Positions 42,619-50,761 of a stretch of 64,000 nt of DNA are shown piece after piece. The first letter of the stretch is position 1. Every line of letters starts with the position of its first letter. Origin of the DNA: JADGOV01 sp963814355 (GTDB taxonomy: Bacteria; Actinomycetota; Actinomycetes; JADGOV01). Where the stretch lies: assembly GCA_963814355.1 (NCBI GenBank), contig CAWFCZ010000001.1:22065-86064 (forward strand). The letters are read 5' to 3'. The notes beneath the pieces are model-generated. The model had not been told where the DNA came from. It did not search any database and saw nothing but the letters and a program-made list of their open reading frames with translations. The translations under genes were made by a program, and so were the position numbers.

Positions 42619-42699
42619 GCCTCTACGGTGGCACAGCCCAGTGCGGACCGGCAGGATTGGGGCCCAACGCCGGGTACCCGACGCCGGGCGGAGGCTGTC

Positions 42700-43815
42700 C
42701 TACCCCCAGGGCTGGTACCGCAAAGCGCCGGTGAGCGGGTCCTGGCCGTAGCTGTGGCACAGCTCGGCTAGTACGTCTTCATGGGTGATGGCGAGGTTGA
42801 GCACCGTGTCGTTCCCGGCGTAGTAGAGCAGCAGCGTCCCGTCGTCGCGGCGCAGCAGCCCGCAGCAGAACACCACCTGTGGTACGTGGACATAGCTGTT
42901 CTCGGGGACCCGGCAGTCGGCCCGGGACGGGAAGAGCACCGGGATGGCCGACATCCGCACTCGCCGCGGGTCGGCGAGGTCGTGCAGCGCGGCGCCGAGG
43001 ACGTAGGGGTTGCCGTCCATGGTGGTGCGGACTCCGTGGAAGAGGTTGAGCCAGCCGTGCCGGGTGCGGATCGGTGGCGCGCCCGGGCCGATCTTGTTGG
43101 CGAAGGCGCTCGGGCCGGCACCGGTCCGCATCACCGGCTCGCCGTCGATCTCCCAGGGTCCGCTCCGGAAGTCCGCCGCGAACCCGATCCGGATCTGGGT
43201 GAACGCGCCGCCGGTGTCCCCCTCGCGGGTGTCGTTGGGCCGGAACAGCCCGACGTAGCGCCCGCCGATCCGCTCCGGGAAGATCACCACGTTGCGCATG
43301 TCGGCGGCCAGCATTGGCCCGTACCGGGTGAAGGTCGTGCAGTCCGCGGTGGTGGCCAGCGCCACCCGTACCCGGTTGGGCACCTGCGCCGAGTAGCCGC
43401 TGTAGGTGACGGCCAGGGTGCCCTCCACGACGTTGATCCTGGCGTCCTCCACGCCGCCGGATTCCATCTCGACCTGCCGCCCGGGGTCGACGCCGGGGCC
43501 GTAGGAGTCCGTTACGGTGGCCGGGACCAGCGCCGGCCGCGGATCGACCCGCCACCCGGTCACCCCGTCGGCGCTGCGGGCCAGGCCGAGCACGCTGATC
43601 CCGCACCGCAGGTGCGAGCGCAACAGCAGCACCGTCTCGCCTCCGAGCACGGCGGCGCCGGCGTTGTGCGCGGTGACCACCTGCAGCCCCGGTGAGCGCC
43701 AGGCATCGTTCACGGTCTGCGCGGAGACGATCGGATTGCCGGCGTAGCGCAGCACCGGGTGCCGCAGCGAGACGGTGCCCCGGGCGCCGGGACCGGCGTC
43801 GACGGCGCGCTGCAT
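42700..43815 (-). CDS. GH130-family glycoside phosphorylase or hydrolase
   Basis: 371 residues with the five-bladed beta-propeller pattern of GH130: repeated short strands such as GISVLGLARSADGVTGW, GVEDARINVVEGTLAVTYSGYS, RVALATTADCTTFTRYGPM, HGWLNLFHGV and LLLYYAGNDTVLNLA. Asp124 in the VEDAR motif corresponds to the conserved acid of the family. Members phosphorolyse or hydrolyse beta-mannosides; specificity is not clear. GGGGAGG lies ahead of the ATG at 43815. It is divergent from YceI and followed by an FGGY kinase. Confidence 0.78.
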   Translation of the reverse strand: MQRAVDAGPGARGTVSLRHPVLRYAGNPIVSAQTVNDAWRSPGLQVVTAHNAGAAVLGGETVLLLRSHLRCGISVLGLARSADGVTGWRVDPRPALVPATVTDSYGPGVDPGRQVEMESGGVEDARINVVEGTLAVTYSGYSAQVPNRVRVALATTADCTTFTRYGPMLAADMRNVVIFPERIGGRYVGLFRPNDTREGDTGGAFTQIRIGFAADFRSGPWEIDGEPVMRTGAGPSAFANKIGPGAPPIRTRHGWLNLFHGVRTTMDGNPYVLGAALHDLADPRRVRMSAIPVLFPSRADCRVPENSYVHVPQVVFCCGLLRRDDGTLLLYYAGNDTVLNLAITHEDVLAELCHSYGQDPLTGALRYQPWG

Positions 43816-43912
43816 GCTGCCTCCCCGAGGGCCAAACTCGTTGACTTCCCGCGTCGCGAAGTGTGGCATGGGGCTGCGGCCGGGCTACCACTCCGGGCGG
43901 GGAAGGGACACC

Positions 43913-44455
43913 ATGACCACCTCAGCTGGCACCAAGCGGGTCGCCGTGCCCGAACCGGGAACCTACCGGCTCGACCCGGATCGTTCCGTCGTGCGGCTGG
44001 CCGCCAAGCACATGTTCGGCCTCGGTACCGCCAAGGCCCAACTCCGGATCCGGGACGGTGAGCTCCGAGTCGCCGACTCGGTCACCGACTCCACGGCGTA
44101 CGCGGTCATCAGCGCGGCCAGTTTCGCCAGTGACAAGAAGCGCCGGGACACCCACGTCACCTCGGCGGCGTTGCTGGACGTCGAGAAGTACCCGGACATC
44201 ACCTTCCGCTCCAGTGCAGTGCGCCCGGCCGGCGAGCAGTGGGTGCTGTCCGGAACCCTGACCGCGCACGGCACCGACCAACCGGCCGAGGTGACGATCG
44301 ACACCGCATCCAGCGACCCGGACGGAGTTCGGCTGCACGCCGAAGCGCGGGTGGACCGATACGCCTTCGGGGTGACCAAGGTCAAGGGCATGGCTGGCCG
44401 GCACATCGACCTGGACTTCGACCTGCTGGCGGTAAAGGTCACCGCGGCCGCCTAG
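43913..44455 (+). CDS. YceI-family protein
   Basis: 180 residues forming a single YceI lipocalin-like beta-barrel that binds isoprenoid-type lipids in known members. Motifs are PGTYRLDPDRSVVRLAAKHMFG at the N-terminus, SDKKRRDTHVTSAALLDVEKYPDITFRSSAV in the middle and VDRYAFGVTKVKGMAGRHIDLDFDLLAVK at the end. There is no signal peptide, so it is probably cytosolic. A GGGAAGGG site lies seven bases ahead of the ATG. Followed by an SDR gene after 76 bases. Confidence 0.9.
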   Translation: MTTSAGTKRVAVPEPGTYRLDPDRSVVRLAAKHMFGLGTAKAQLRIRDGELRVADSVTDSTAYAVISAASFASDKKRRDTHVTSAALLDVEKYPDITFRSSAVRPAGEQWVLSGTLTAHGTDQPAEVTIDTASSDPDGVRLHAEARVDRYAFGVTKVKGMAGRHIDLDFDLLAVKVTAAA

Positions 44456-44531
44456 CCGGGTGTAGTCGGAGAGCGCCGTCGAGCTCGGCCATGACCATGG
44501 CTGGTGCCCGACCGAGGGGAAGGTAGTTGAG

Positions 44532-45281
44532 GTGAGCGCACTCGACGCCAAGGTCGCGCTGGTGACCGGGGCCGGATCCGGAATCGGGGAAGCTGTCGCC
44601 ACCCTGCTCGCCGAGCGCGGCGCCGCCGTCATGGCCGTCGATGTGGAGGGGGACAAGGCGCGGAGCGTCGCCGAGACATTGGCGGCGACCGGCGCTACGG
44701 TACGACCGCTCACCGCCGATGTCAGTGACGTTGCGGCGTGCGAGCGGATGGTGCGCGACACCGTGCAGCAACTCGGCGGGCTCCACATCGCGGTCAACAA
44801 CGCCGGCATCGGCGGTCCGTCACTTCCGACCGGTGAGTACCCGATCGACGGCTGGCGTCAGGTCCTCTCGGTCAACCTGGACGGGGTGTTCTACGGCATG
44901 CGGTACCAGATCCCGGCGATGCTCGACTGCGGCGGCGGGGCCATCGTGAACATGAGCTCGATCCTCGGATCCGTCGGATTCGCCAACGCGCCGGCCTACG
45001 TCGCCGCCAAGCACGGCATCCTCGGGTTGACCAAGACGGCGGCCATCGAGTACGCCGAACAAGGCATCCGGGTCATCGCCGTCGGACCGGGCTTCATCCG
45101 TACCCCGATGCTCGATGTCGCGCCGCCGGAGGTGATCGCCGGTGTCGCGCAGCTCCACCCGAACAAGCGCCTCGGCGAGTCCCGTGAGGTTGCCGAACTC
45201 GTCGCGTTCCTCGCCTCCGACGCGGCATCCCTGATGACGGGGTGCTACGTGCCGGTGGACGGCGGCTACCTTGCCCAGTAG
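44532..45281 (+). CDS. Short-chain dehydrogenase/reductase
   Basis: 249 residues of the classical SDR family, unrelated in detail to the other SDR in this window. Cofactor motif TGAGSGIGEAVA with AVDVEGD after strand 2 (acidic end favours NAD(H)), NNAGIGG, and catalytic Ser in NMSSILG with YVAAKHG as Tyr-x3-Lys. The C-terminus GCYVPVDGGYLAQ is the usual SDR ending. The GTG start follows GGGAAGG. The substrate is unknown. Confidence 0.88.
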   Translation: MSALDAKVALVTGAGSGIGEAVATLLAERGAAVMAVDVEGDKARSVAETLAATGATVRPLTADVSDVAACERMVRDTVQQLGGLHIAVNNAGIGGPSLPTGEYPIDGWRQVLSVNLDGVFYGMRYQIPAMLDCGGGAIVNMSSILGSVGFANAPAYVAAKHGILGLTKTAAIEYAEQGIRVIAVGPGFIRTPMLDVAPPEVIAGVAQLHPNKRLGESREVAELVAFLASDAASLMTGCYVPVDGGYLAQ

Positions 45282-45341
45282 CCCCACGTGCCCCGTGGCA
45301 GCCCTTGCGTTCCGGCTGCGTGACGCCTAGTCTCGCTAGGT

Positions 45342-45665
45342 ATGAAGGGTGACCGCCTGCGAGGGCATCTCGAACTCCTGGTACTCGGCGCCATGGCCGG
45401 CGGCCCGGCCCACGGGTACAGCCTCATCACTCGGCTGCGGGAGCGCAGCGACGGTGCCTTCGACCTCGCCGAAGGCACCGTCTACCCGGTGCTGCACCGG
45501 CTGGAGGCCGATGGTTTCCTGTCCGCTACCTTCTTCGACGTTGCCGGGCGCCGCCGGAAGGTGTACGCACTCACGGCCGCAGGCCGCCGGGAGCTGGCCG
45601 AGCAGCGTACCCAATGGCAACGGTTCAGCGCCCGGGTGACACAGGTGATCGGAGCGTCGGCGTGA
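45342..45665 (+). CDS. PadR-family transcriptional regulator
   Basis: 107 residues, a short PadR protein that consists only of the winged helix: LVLGAMAGGPAHGYSLITRLRE, LAEGTVYPVLHRLEADGFL (recognition helix and wing) and RRRKVYALTAAGRRELA. It overlaps the next gene by four bases (GTGA). PadR plus a HAAS-domain membrane protein is a common two-gene module in which the regulator represses its own operon. Confidence 0.92.
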   Translation: MKGDRLRGHLELLVLGAMAGGPAHGYSLITRLRERSDGAFDLAEGTVYPVLHRLEADGFLSATFFDVAGRRRKVYALTAAGRRELAEQRTQWQRFSARVTQVIGASA

Positions 45666-46468
45666 GCCGGGTCACCCACCATCCTGACGACGACCCGATC
45701 GAGGCCTACCTCGATGAGTTCCTGGTCACCGTCTCCGGGTCACCGCGGCACGTTCGGCACACCTTGGCCGAAGTCGAGACACATCTGCTCGACGCGGTGG
45801 CGGCCGGCCGTTCCGAGGGGTTGGACGAGTCCGACGCCCGGGCAGCCGCGGTCCATCGGATGGGGCCGGTAACCGATGTGGCCGGCCGCCCGGCGCTCAA
45901 CTGGCAGCTGACCCCGGCGTTGCGCAGGCGTGGCGCGCTGGCCGCGTTGCTCGTCGCCGCCGTCGGCGGCATCGCGGTGGGCATCGGCGGGGTTCTCGGG
46001 CGGCTCGCGCAGGCGGTGTGGGGCAACAGTGCCATCGCCGTGCCCTTCCCGGCCGGCTCCTACACCGCCGCCGACTGCACCCGCTGGCTCGCCGGGTATC
46101 GCTCGGCTCCCAACTGCATCAGCGCCATGACCGCAGACCACGCCGACGACTTCCTCCGCAACGCGGCCGGGGGCGGCCTGCTCGGTCTGGTGGCGCTCGG
46201 CGGGTACCTGTACCTGCGGCGGCGGTGGGCCGGCCGGGCCATCACTCTCGCTGTGCCCACCGGCGTCGAGTGCCTCCTCGGCGCCGCACTTGCCCTCGTC
46301 GCGGCGCTCGTGCTTGCCGGGCAGGGCATCGACGCCGTTGTCGTGACCCGGGGCAACGGCGCCGGGCAACCCTTCAGCCTGGCGATCGCCGCCGCCTCGG
46401 CTGCGGGCTTCTTCCTGTACCGCTCGCGGCTCGTCCCCTTCCGGTCTCGGCAGCAGGCGCGGCGCTGA
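45662..46468 (+). CDS. HAAS-domain polytopic membrane protein (PadR partner)
   Basis: 268 residues. The N-terminal 70 residues form a HAAS signalling domain (IEAYLDEFLVTVSGSPRHVRHTLAEVETHLLDAVAAG, then ESDARAAAVHRMGPVTDVA). About four membrane helices follow (from 105: ALAALLVAAVGGIAVGIGGVLG), with an outer loop containing paired Cys (ADCTRWLAGYRSAPNCIS) that could form a disulfide. The GTG start overlaps the PadR stop. Function beyond the PadR link is unknown. Confidence 0.8.
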   Translation: MSRVTHHPDDDPIEAYLDEFLVTVSGSPRHVRHTLAEVETHLLDAVAAGRSEGLDESDARAAAVHRMGPVTDVAGRPALNWQLTPALRRRGALAALLVAAVGGIAVGIGGVLGRLAQAVWGNSAIAVPFPAGSYTAADCTRWLAGYRSAPNCISAMTADHADDFLRNAAGGGLLGLVALGGYLYLRRRWAGRAITLAVPTGVECLLGAALALVAALVLAGQGIDAVVVTRGNGAGQPFSLAIAAASAAGFFLYRSRLVPFRSRQQARR

Positions 46469-47274
46469 CCCAGCCCGCCGTCGCCGACCGACTTCGGGCC
46501 GCCGGCTGCGTGTTCGCCGAGGACGAGGCGCGATTGCTCGCCTCCGCGGCGCAGGACGAGGCTCATCTCGCGGCGATGGTCGACCGGCGGGTCGCCGGAC
46601 ATCCGGTGGAGCACGTCCTCGGCTGGGCGGAGTTCGCCGGCCTTCGGATCGCCGTGGAACCCGGCGTCTTCATCCCCCGCCGGCGCACCGAATTCCTGCT
46701 CCGCCAGGCCGCTACGGTGCTCCGGTCGGCGATCGACGCCACCGGCCGGGACGGGCCGCGACCGGTCGTCGTCGACGTGTGCTGCGGCTCGGGTGCGGTG
46801 GCCGCAGCACTGCTCGCGGGAATGATCGCTGCGCCGCCCGGCCCCGAGGTGTACGCGGTCGACATCGACCCGGTCGCGGTGCGGTGTGCCCGGCGCAACC
46901 TTGCCAGCGGTGGACAGGTGTACCAGGGCGACCTGTACGACGCACTGCCGCTGAGTATGCGTGGCCGGGTCGACGTCCTGGTCGCCAACGCGCCGTACGT
47001 GCCCACCACGGCACTCGAGTTGATGCCTGCTGAAGCCCGGGTGCACGAGCCTCGCCTGGCACTCGACGGTGGCCCGGACGGGCTCGACGTCCTCCGCCGG
47101 GTCGTTGCCGGAGCCCCGGCGTGGCTGTGTGCCGGCGGCGCCCTCGTGGTCGAGACCAGCGAGCGACAAGCCGGGCCGGCCGCACAGGCGTTTACCCGCC
47201 GCGGTTTCACGGCGGAAGTGGCAAGGGAGGAAGCGTCGGATGCGACCGTCGTAGTCGGTACCATCGCGCGGTAA
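46465..47274 (+). CDS. PrmC/HemK-like protein-glutamine or other SAM methyltransferase
   Basis: About 269 residues. An N-terminal helical domain (VADRLRAAGCVFAEDEARLL) precedes GHPVEHVLGWAEFAGLRI and a Rossmann SAM domain with VVDVCCGSGAVAAALL. The catalytic motif reads NAPY instead of the NPPY of PrmC, a variant in which only the first Pro is lost. The conserved N-terminal helix extends upstream of the first GTG (46510), and the only codon that would include it is a CTG at 46465 overlapping the previous stop as CTGA. I used that start; 46510 is the conservative alternative. Substrate unproven. Confidence 0.75.
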   Translation: MTQPAVADRLRAAGCVFAEDEARLLASAAQDEAHLAAMVDRRVAGHPVEHVLGWAEFAGLRIAVEPGVFIPRRRTEFLLRQAATVLRSAIDATGRDGPRPVVVDVCCGSGAVAAALLAGMIAAPPGPEVYAVDIDPVAVRCARRNLASGGQVYQGDLYDALPLSMRGRVDVLVANAPYVPTTALELMPAEARVHEPRLALDGGPDGLDVLRRVVAGAPAWLCAGGALVVETSERQAGPAAQAFTRRGFTAEVAREEASDATVVVGTIAR

Positions 47275-47345
47275 CCGCCCCCGCGGCAGTTCCTCGCCCG
47301 AGATGGCCGGCCGGCGCGCGTCTCGACAGCCCGGCGGGGGGCTGC

Positions 47346-47495
47346 TTGGATCGGTCCGTCGCCGAGGTGTGGAGCTGGGTGATGACCGAGCAGGACCGGC
47401 TCAACCAACTCCGTAGCTCCGCGCGCGGCGGCCGGGAGGTCGCCTTCGCGTTGAGCGACGTGCTGGCCGTACGGACGGTCTCGGCATGCCGCTGA
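47346..47495 (+). CDS. Possible small protein of about 49 residues
   Basis: An open frame in the 211-base gap before the AlkZ-like gene, beginning with TTG (or ATG at 47382, 37 residues) and overlapping the next start by ten bases. The sequence DRSVAEVWSWVMTEQDRLNQLRSSARGGREVAF is helical and charged and has good actinobacterial codon bias. I do not recognise it. It may be a genuine small gene coupled to the next one or chance. Confidence 0.3.
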   Translation: MDRSVAEVWSWVMTEQDRLNQLRSSARGGREVAFALSDVLAVRTVSACR

Positions 47496-48538
47496 CCGCA
47501 ACCGAGGGGTCCGAGCAGCACGACCTCACCGCGCGCCGACTCGCCGCCCAACTGCTGTCCGGGCGACCCGCCGGCGGCGCGCTCGCGGTGGCCGATCGGC
47601 TGCTCGCGGTACAGGCCCAGGACCCGCGCGGGGTGCGGCTGGCGATCCGGGCGCGGACCAGCGGGCTGCGGGCCGCGGATGTCGACGCCGCGCTGACCGA
47701 CCGGTCGCTGGTCGTGAGCTGGTTGAACCGCGGCACGCTCCACCTGGTCCGGGCCACGGACTACTGGTGGTTGCACCCCTTGCTCACCCCACAGCTCGGT
47801 ACCGGCAATGCCCGCCGGCTCGCCCAGGAAGGGGTGTCGCCCTCGGCCGCGGACCGCGGAGTCGCGGTGATCGAACACGCCCTGACCGGAGACGGCCCGC
47901 AGACCCGGGCGCAGCTACGCGAGCGAGTACGCCGAGCCGGGGTTCCGGTCGCCGGCCAGGCGCTGGTGCACATCCTGCTGCTCGCCAGCATCCGGGGCCT
48001 GATTGTCCGCGGCCCCATGGTCGGCGCCGACCAGGCGTACGTCCTGGTCCGGGACTGGCTGGGCCGCCCGCCGCCGGTGGACTGGGAAGCCGCACTGGTC
48101 CCGTTGGCCGGCCGGTACCTGGCCGGGCACGGTCCGGCGACGGACCGCGACCTGGCACGGTGGGCCGGCGTGCCGTTGGGCCAGGCCCGACAGGGTCTGC
48201 GCGGCCTCGGTGGTGCGGTCGGCGAACAGGCCGGCGGGCAGCTGCAGTTGGTCGCGAGCAAGTCGGAGCTGCCTCCGATGCCGCCACCCAGGCTGCTCGG
48301 CGCGTTCGACCCGGTACTGCTGGGCTGGACCTCCCGGGAGCCGATCCTCGGCCCGCATACCTCGGTGGTTACCAGCAACGGCATCTTCCGGCCGTTCGCC
48401 CTGGTCGGCGGGCGGGGCGTGGCCGGCTGGAAGCTGGTCGGCAAGCGGGTCGTCCTCGAGCCGTTCGGTCCGCTGGAGCCCGCCGACGCGGCCGCCCTGA
48501 AAGCCGACGCCGCCGACGTCGAACGCTTTCTGGCGTGA
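47486..48538 (+). CDS. Winged-helix protein of the AlkZ/YcaQ DNA glycosylase family
   Basis: 350 residues of the HTH_42 superfamily: several winged-helix units, starting with LTARRLAAQLL and containing LLAVQAQDPRGVRLAIRART, where Gln43-Ala-Gln45 is the Q-hydrophobic-Q motif that forms the active site of AlkZ-type glycosylases. VVSWLNRGTLHLVRATDYWWL and the end LLGAFDPVLLGWTSREPIL...GRGVAGWKLVG are also typical. AlkZ in Streptomyces unhooks interstrand crosslinks made by azinomycin. Activity here is inferred from the motif. It converges on pyrE. Confidence 0.82.
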   Translation: MPLTATEGSEQHDLTARRLAAQLLSGRPAGGALAVADRLLAVQAQDPRGVRLAIRARTSGLRAADVDAALTDRSLVVSWLNRGTLHLVRATDYWWLHPLLTPQLGTGNARRLAQEGVSPSAADRGVAVIEHALTGDGPQTRAQLRERVRRAGVPVAGQALVHILLLASIRGLIVRGPMVGADQAYVLVRDWLGRPPPVDWEAALVPLAGRYLAGHGPATDRDLARWAGVPLGQARQGLRGLGGAVGEQAGGQLQLVASKSELPPMPPPRLLGAFDPVLLGWTSREPILGPHTSVVTSNGIFRPFALVGGRGVAGWKLVGKRVVLEPFGPLEPADAAALKADAADVERFLA

Positions 48539-48574
48539 TCGACTCCACGTACCGGTCGACGCGCGTTACCCGAG

Positions 48575-49135
48575 TCAGCTCAGCCCGAGGTCGGCGAGTC
48601 GGTAGGCGGCCCGGTAGTCGTACCCGGCGGCCCGCACCGCGGGCCCGGCGCCGCGATCCACCAGTACGGCCACTCCGACCACCTCCGCGCCTGCCTCGGT
48701 GAGCGCGGCCGCCGCGGTGAGCACCGAGTCGCCGGTGGTCGAGGTGTCCTCGACGGCCAGTACCCGGCGCCCGGCCACCTCCGGGCCTTCGATCCGGCGT
48801 TGCAGCCCGTGCGCCTTGCCCTCCTTGCGGACCACGAACGCGTTCAGCGGACGCGCCGCGGCGTGCAGCATCGCGGTGGCCACCGGATCCGCGCCCAAAG
48901 TGAGGCCGCCGACCGCGTCGTAGGCCCAGTCCGCCGTGGTCGCCAGCATGACCCGTCCCACCATCGGCGCGGCTCGCGCGTGCAGGGTGATGCGACGCAG
49001 GTCGATGTAGTAGTCCGCCTCCCGGCCGGAGGACAGCGTGACCCGGCCATGCACCACGGCCGCAGCCACGATGTAGTCCAGCAGCGCGGCTCGATCCGCC
49101 AGCGCAGCCCGATCGACAGCAGCTGGCTCGGTCAC
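48575..49135 (-). CDS. pyrE: Orotate phosphoribosyltransferase
   Basis: 186 residues; converts orotate plus PRPP to OMP in pyrimidine synthesis. VTLSSGREADYYIDLRRITLH binds the substrate, VVRKEGKAHGLQRRIEGP is the mobile loop, and VLAVEDTSTTGDSVL is the PRPP motif. The GTG start overlaps the stop of the upstream membrane protein by four bases (GTGA), so it is translated with that gene, an unusual partner for pyrE. Confidence 0.95.
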   Translation of the reverse strand: MTEPAAVDRAALADRAALLDYIVAAAVVHGRVTLSSGREADYYIDLRRITLHARAAPMVGRVMLATTADWAYDAVGGLTLGADPVATAMLHAAARPLNAFVVRKEGKAHGLQRRIEGPEVAGRRVLAVEDTSTTGDSVLTAAAALTEAGAEVVGVAVLVDRGAGPAVRAAGYDYRAAYRLADLGLS

Positions 49136-50757
49136 GTAGGGGAGGGTAACGGCCAGACGTCGACCCCGCCGCGCCGCTCCGGCCGGGCACCCACCAGCGC
49201 GGTCACGGTCGAGCGCAGCCGGCCCGCGGCCGGGCAGGGGCCGAGCACCACCCGGCTCACCCGCCATCGCGCGACGTCGACGGCGAACGCCGCCCGCTCC
49301 GTGGCCCCGACCGGCGTCGGCACCCCCCGCTCGGCCCGGGCGAGCAACGCCGCCGTAGCCGTCGGCACGGCGCCGAAGCGGGCCTGCCCGTCCCGGCCCG
49401 GGCCGACGAAGAAACCCCCCGGCATGGCGAAGGACAGGCCGGCCGCCGCCTGCCAGCGCATGGCATCGACCTGGGTCGGAGTGGGAAACGGCAGCACCAG
49501 CAGGGTGCCGGTGGGGCGGGCGTCGAAGTACGCCGGTACAGGCGCGACCCGCTCGGCGGCCAGTGGGGCCGGTACCAGCGGCAGCAGCGCCAACCCGCCG
49601 AGCAGCGCAGCCGGGCGTCCCCAGCGCTGCACCGCCAGTGCGAGCAGCAGCCCGGCGGCCAGCGCGACCAGCAGCGGGAACCGGCTGGGCAGCACGTTAC
49701 CGACCACCGGAGTCCGTTCCGCCCAGGCCCACGGCAGCGGGATGCCGGTGCGCCGCCCGGCGACCCGCAGATCCGCGCCCAGGGACAGCACCGTAAGGAC
49801 CACCGCAACGACGGTGGCCACCCGCACCCGCAGGTCGGCCCACCCCCGGATCGCCACGGCCAGCATCAGTGCGATCAGCAGTACCCCGAGGTAGGAGGTC
49901 CGCTCCTGCACACCGGTCGGGAACCCGTCGGTCATCACCGCCCCCGGATGGGCCGCCGTCAGCCGGGTCGGTACCACCAGACCGGCGAGATCCTCCTGGA
50001 AGTGCCCGGTCGTCTGGACATTGCCGCGCGCCGAACCGGCTCCGAAGAACAACACGGCGAGCGGCCAGCCGGCGAGTGCGGCGCCGGCCGGTACCGCCGC
50101 CGCCAGCAGCCGACCCAGCCGGCGCCACGGCGGTGCCAGCATGGCCAGCAGCACCAGCCCGGCCAGCGCGGTAATCAGAAGGAGCTCGGCGCCGATCAAG
50201 AACTGGGCGGCGGCGAGCAGGCCGATGAGTACGCCGTTCCGCGCCGGCCGGCGTGGCGCGCGCAGCGCCTGCGCCGACAGGCAGAGCAGCACCGGCGGCA
50301 GGAAGGCCAGTGTCAGCTGCAGGTGGCCGCCGTACGCCTGGGCGATCATCGCCGGCCCGAAGCCGTACAGCAGCCCGCCCAGCACCGGACCCGGGCCGCG
50401 GCAGCCCAGCCGCCGGAGCGCCCAGTGCGCCGAGGCCGCCGAGAGGGCCGGCCCAAGGGTAAGCAGCAGGTTGTACGTCACCTGGGCACCGGCCGCTCGG
50501 GTCAGCGGCCCGAGCAGCAGGCCGGGGAGCAGCAGGCCGGTCTGCCACATCACGTTCACCCCGTCGGGCACGTTGAGCGCCCCGGCGTGCAGCGACAGCG
50601 ACGGATGCGCGTCCCAGGTGAGGAACCAGGTGAACAGGGCGACGTCCGGCGGGTTCGGCGGCTGGCGGTGCGCCGGGTCGGCCCAGAGCCGGGCGGTGAA
50701 GGCGAAGGCCATCAGAAGGTATCCGACCAGAGCCGGCCAGGCGCCCCGTCGGATCAC
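49132..50757 (-). CDS. Polytopic membrane protein, GT-C glycosyltransferase-like
   Basis: 541 residues with about 11-12 predicted helices (from LVGYLLMAFAFTARLW through LLLALAVQRWG and LLGGLALLPLVPAPLA) and a C-terminal extracytoplasmic part of about 120 residues rich in ARPTGTLLVLPFPT. The first outer loop has PNPPDVALFTWFLTWDAHPSL with acidic residues, as in membrane sugar transferases of the GT-C class. The exact reaction is unknown. It lies between an epimerase (four-base gap) and pyrE (overlap), forming a three-gene run. Confidence 0.7.
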   Translation of the reverse strand: MIRRGAWPALVGYLLMAFAFTARLWADPAHRQPPNPPDVALFTWFLTWDAHPSLSLHAGALNVPDGVNVMWQTGLLLPGLLLGPLTRAAGAQVTYNLLLTLGPALSAASAHWALRRLGCRGPGPVLGGLLYGFGPAMIAQAYGGHLQLTLAFLPPVLLCLSAQALRAPRRPARNGVLIGLLAAAQFLIGAELLLITALAGLVLLAMLAPPWRRLGRLLAAAVPAGAALAGWPLAVLFFGAGSARGNVQTTGHFQEDLAGLVVPTRLTAAHPGAVMTDGFPTGVQERTSYLGVLLIALMLAVAIRGWADLRVRVATVVAVVLTVLSLGADLRVAGRRTGIPLPWAWAERTPVVGNVLPSRFPLLVALAAGLLLALAVQRWGRPAALLGGLALLPLVPAPLAAERVAPVPAYFDARPTGTLLVLPFPTPTQVDAMRWQAAAGLSFAMPGGFFVGPGRDGQARFGAVPTATAALLARAERGVPTPVGATERAAFAVDVARWRVSRVVLGPCPAAGRLRSTVTALVGARPERRGGVDVWPLPSPT

Positions 50758-50761
50758 CCGG

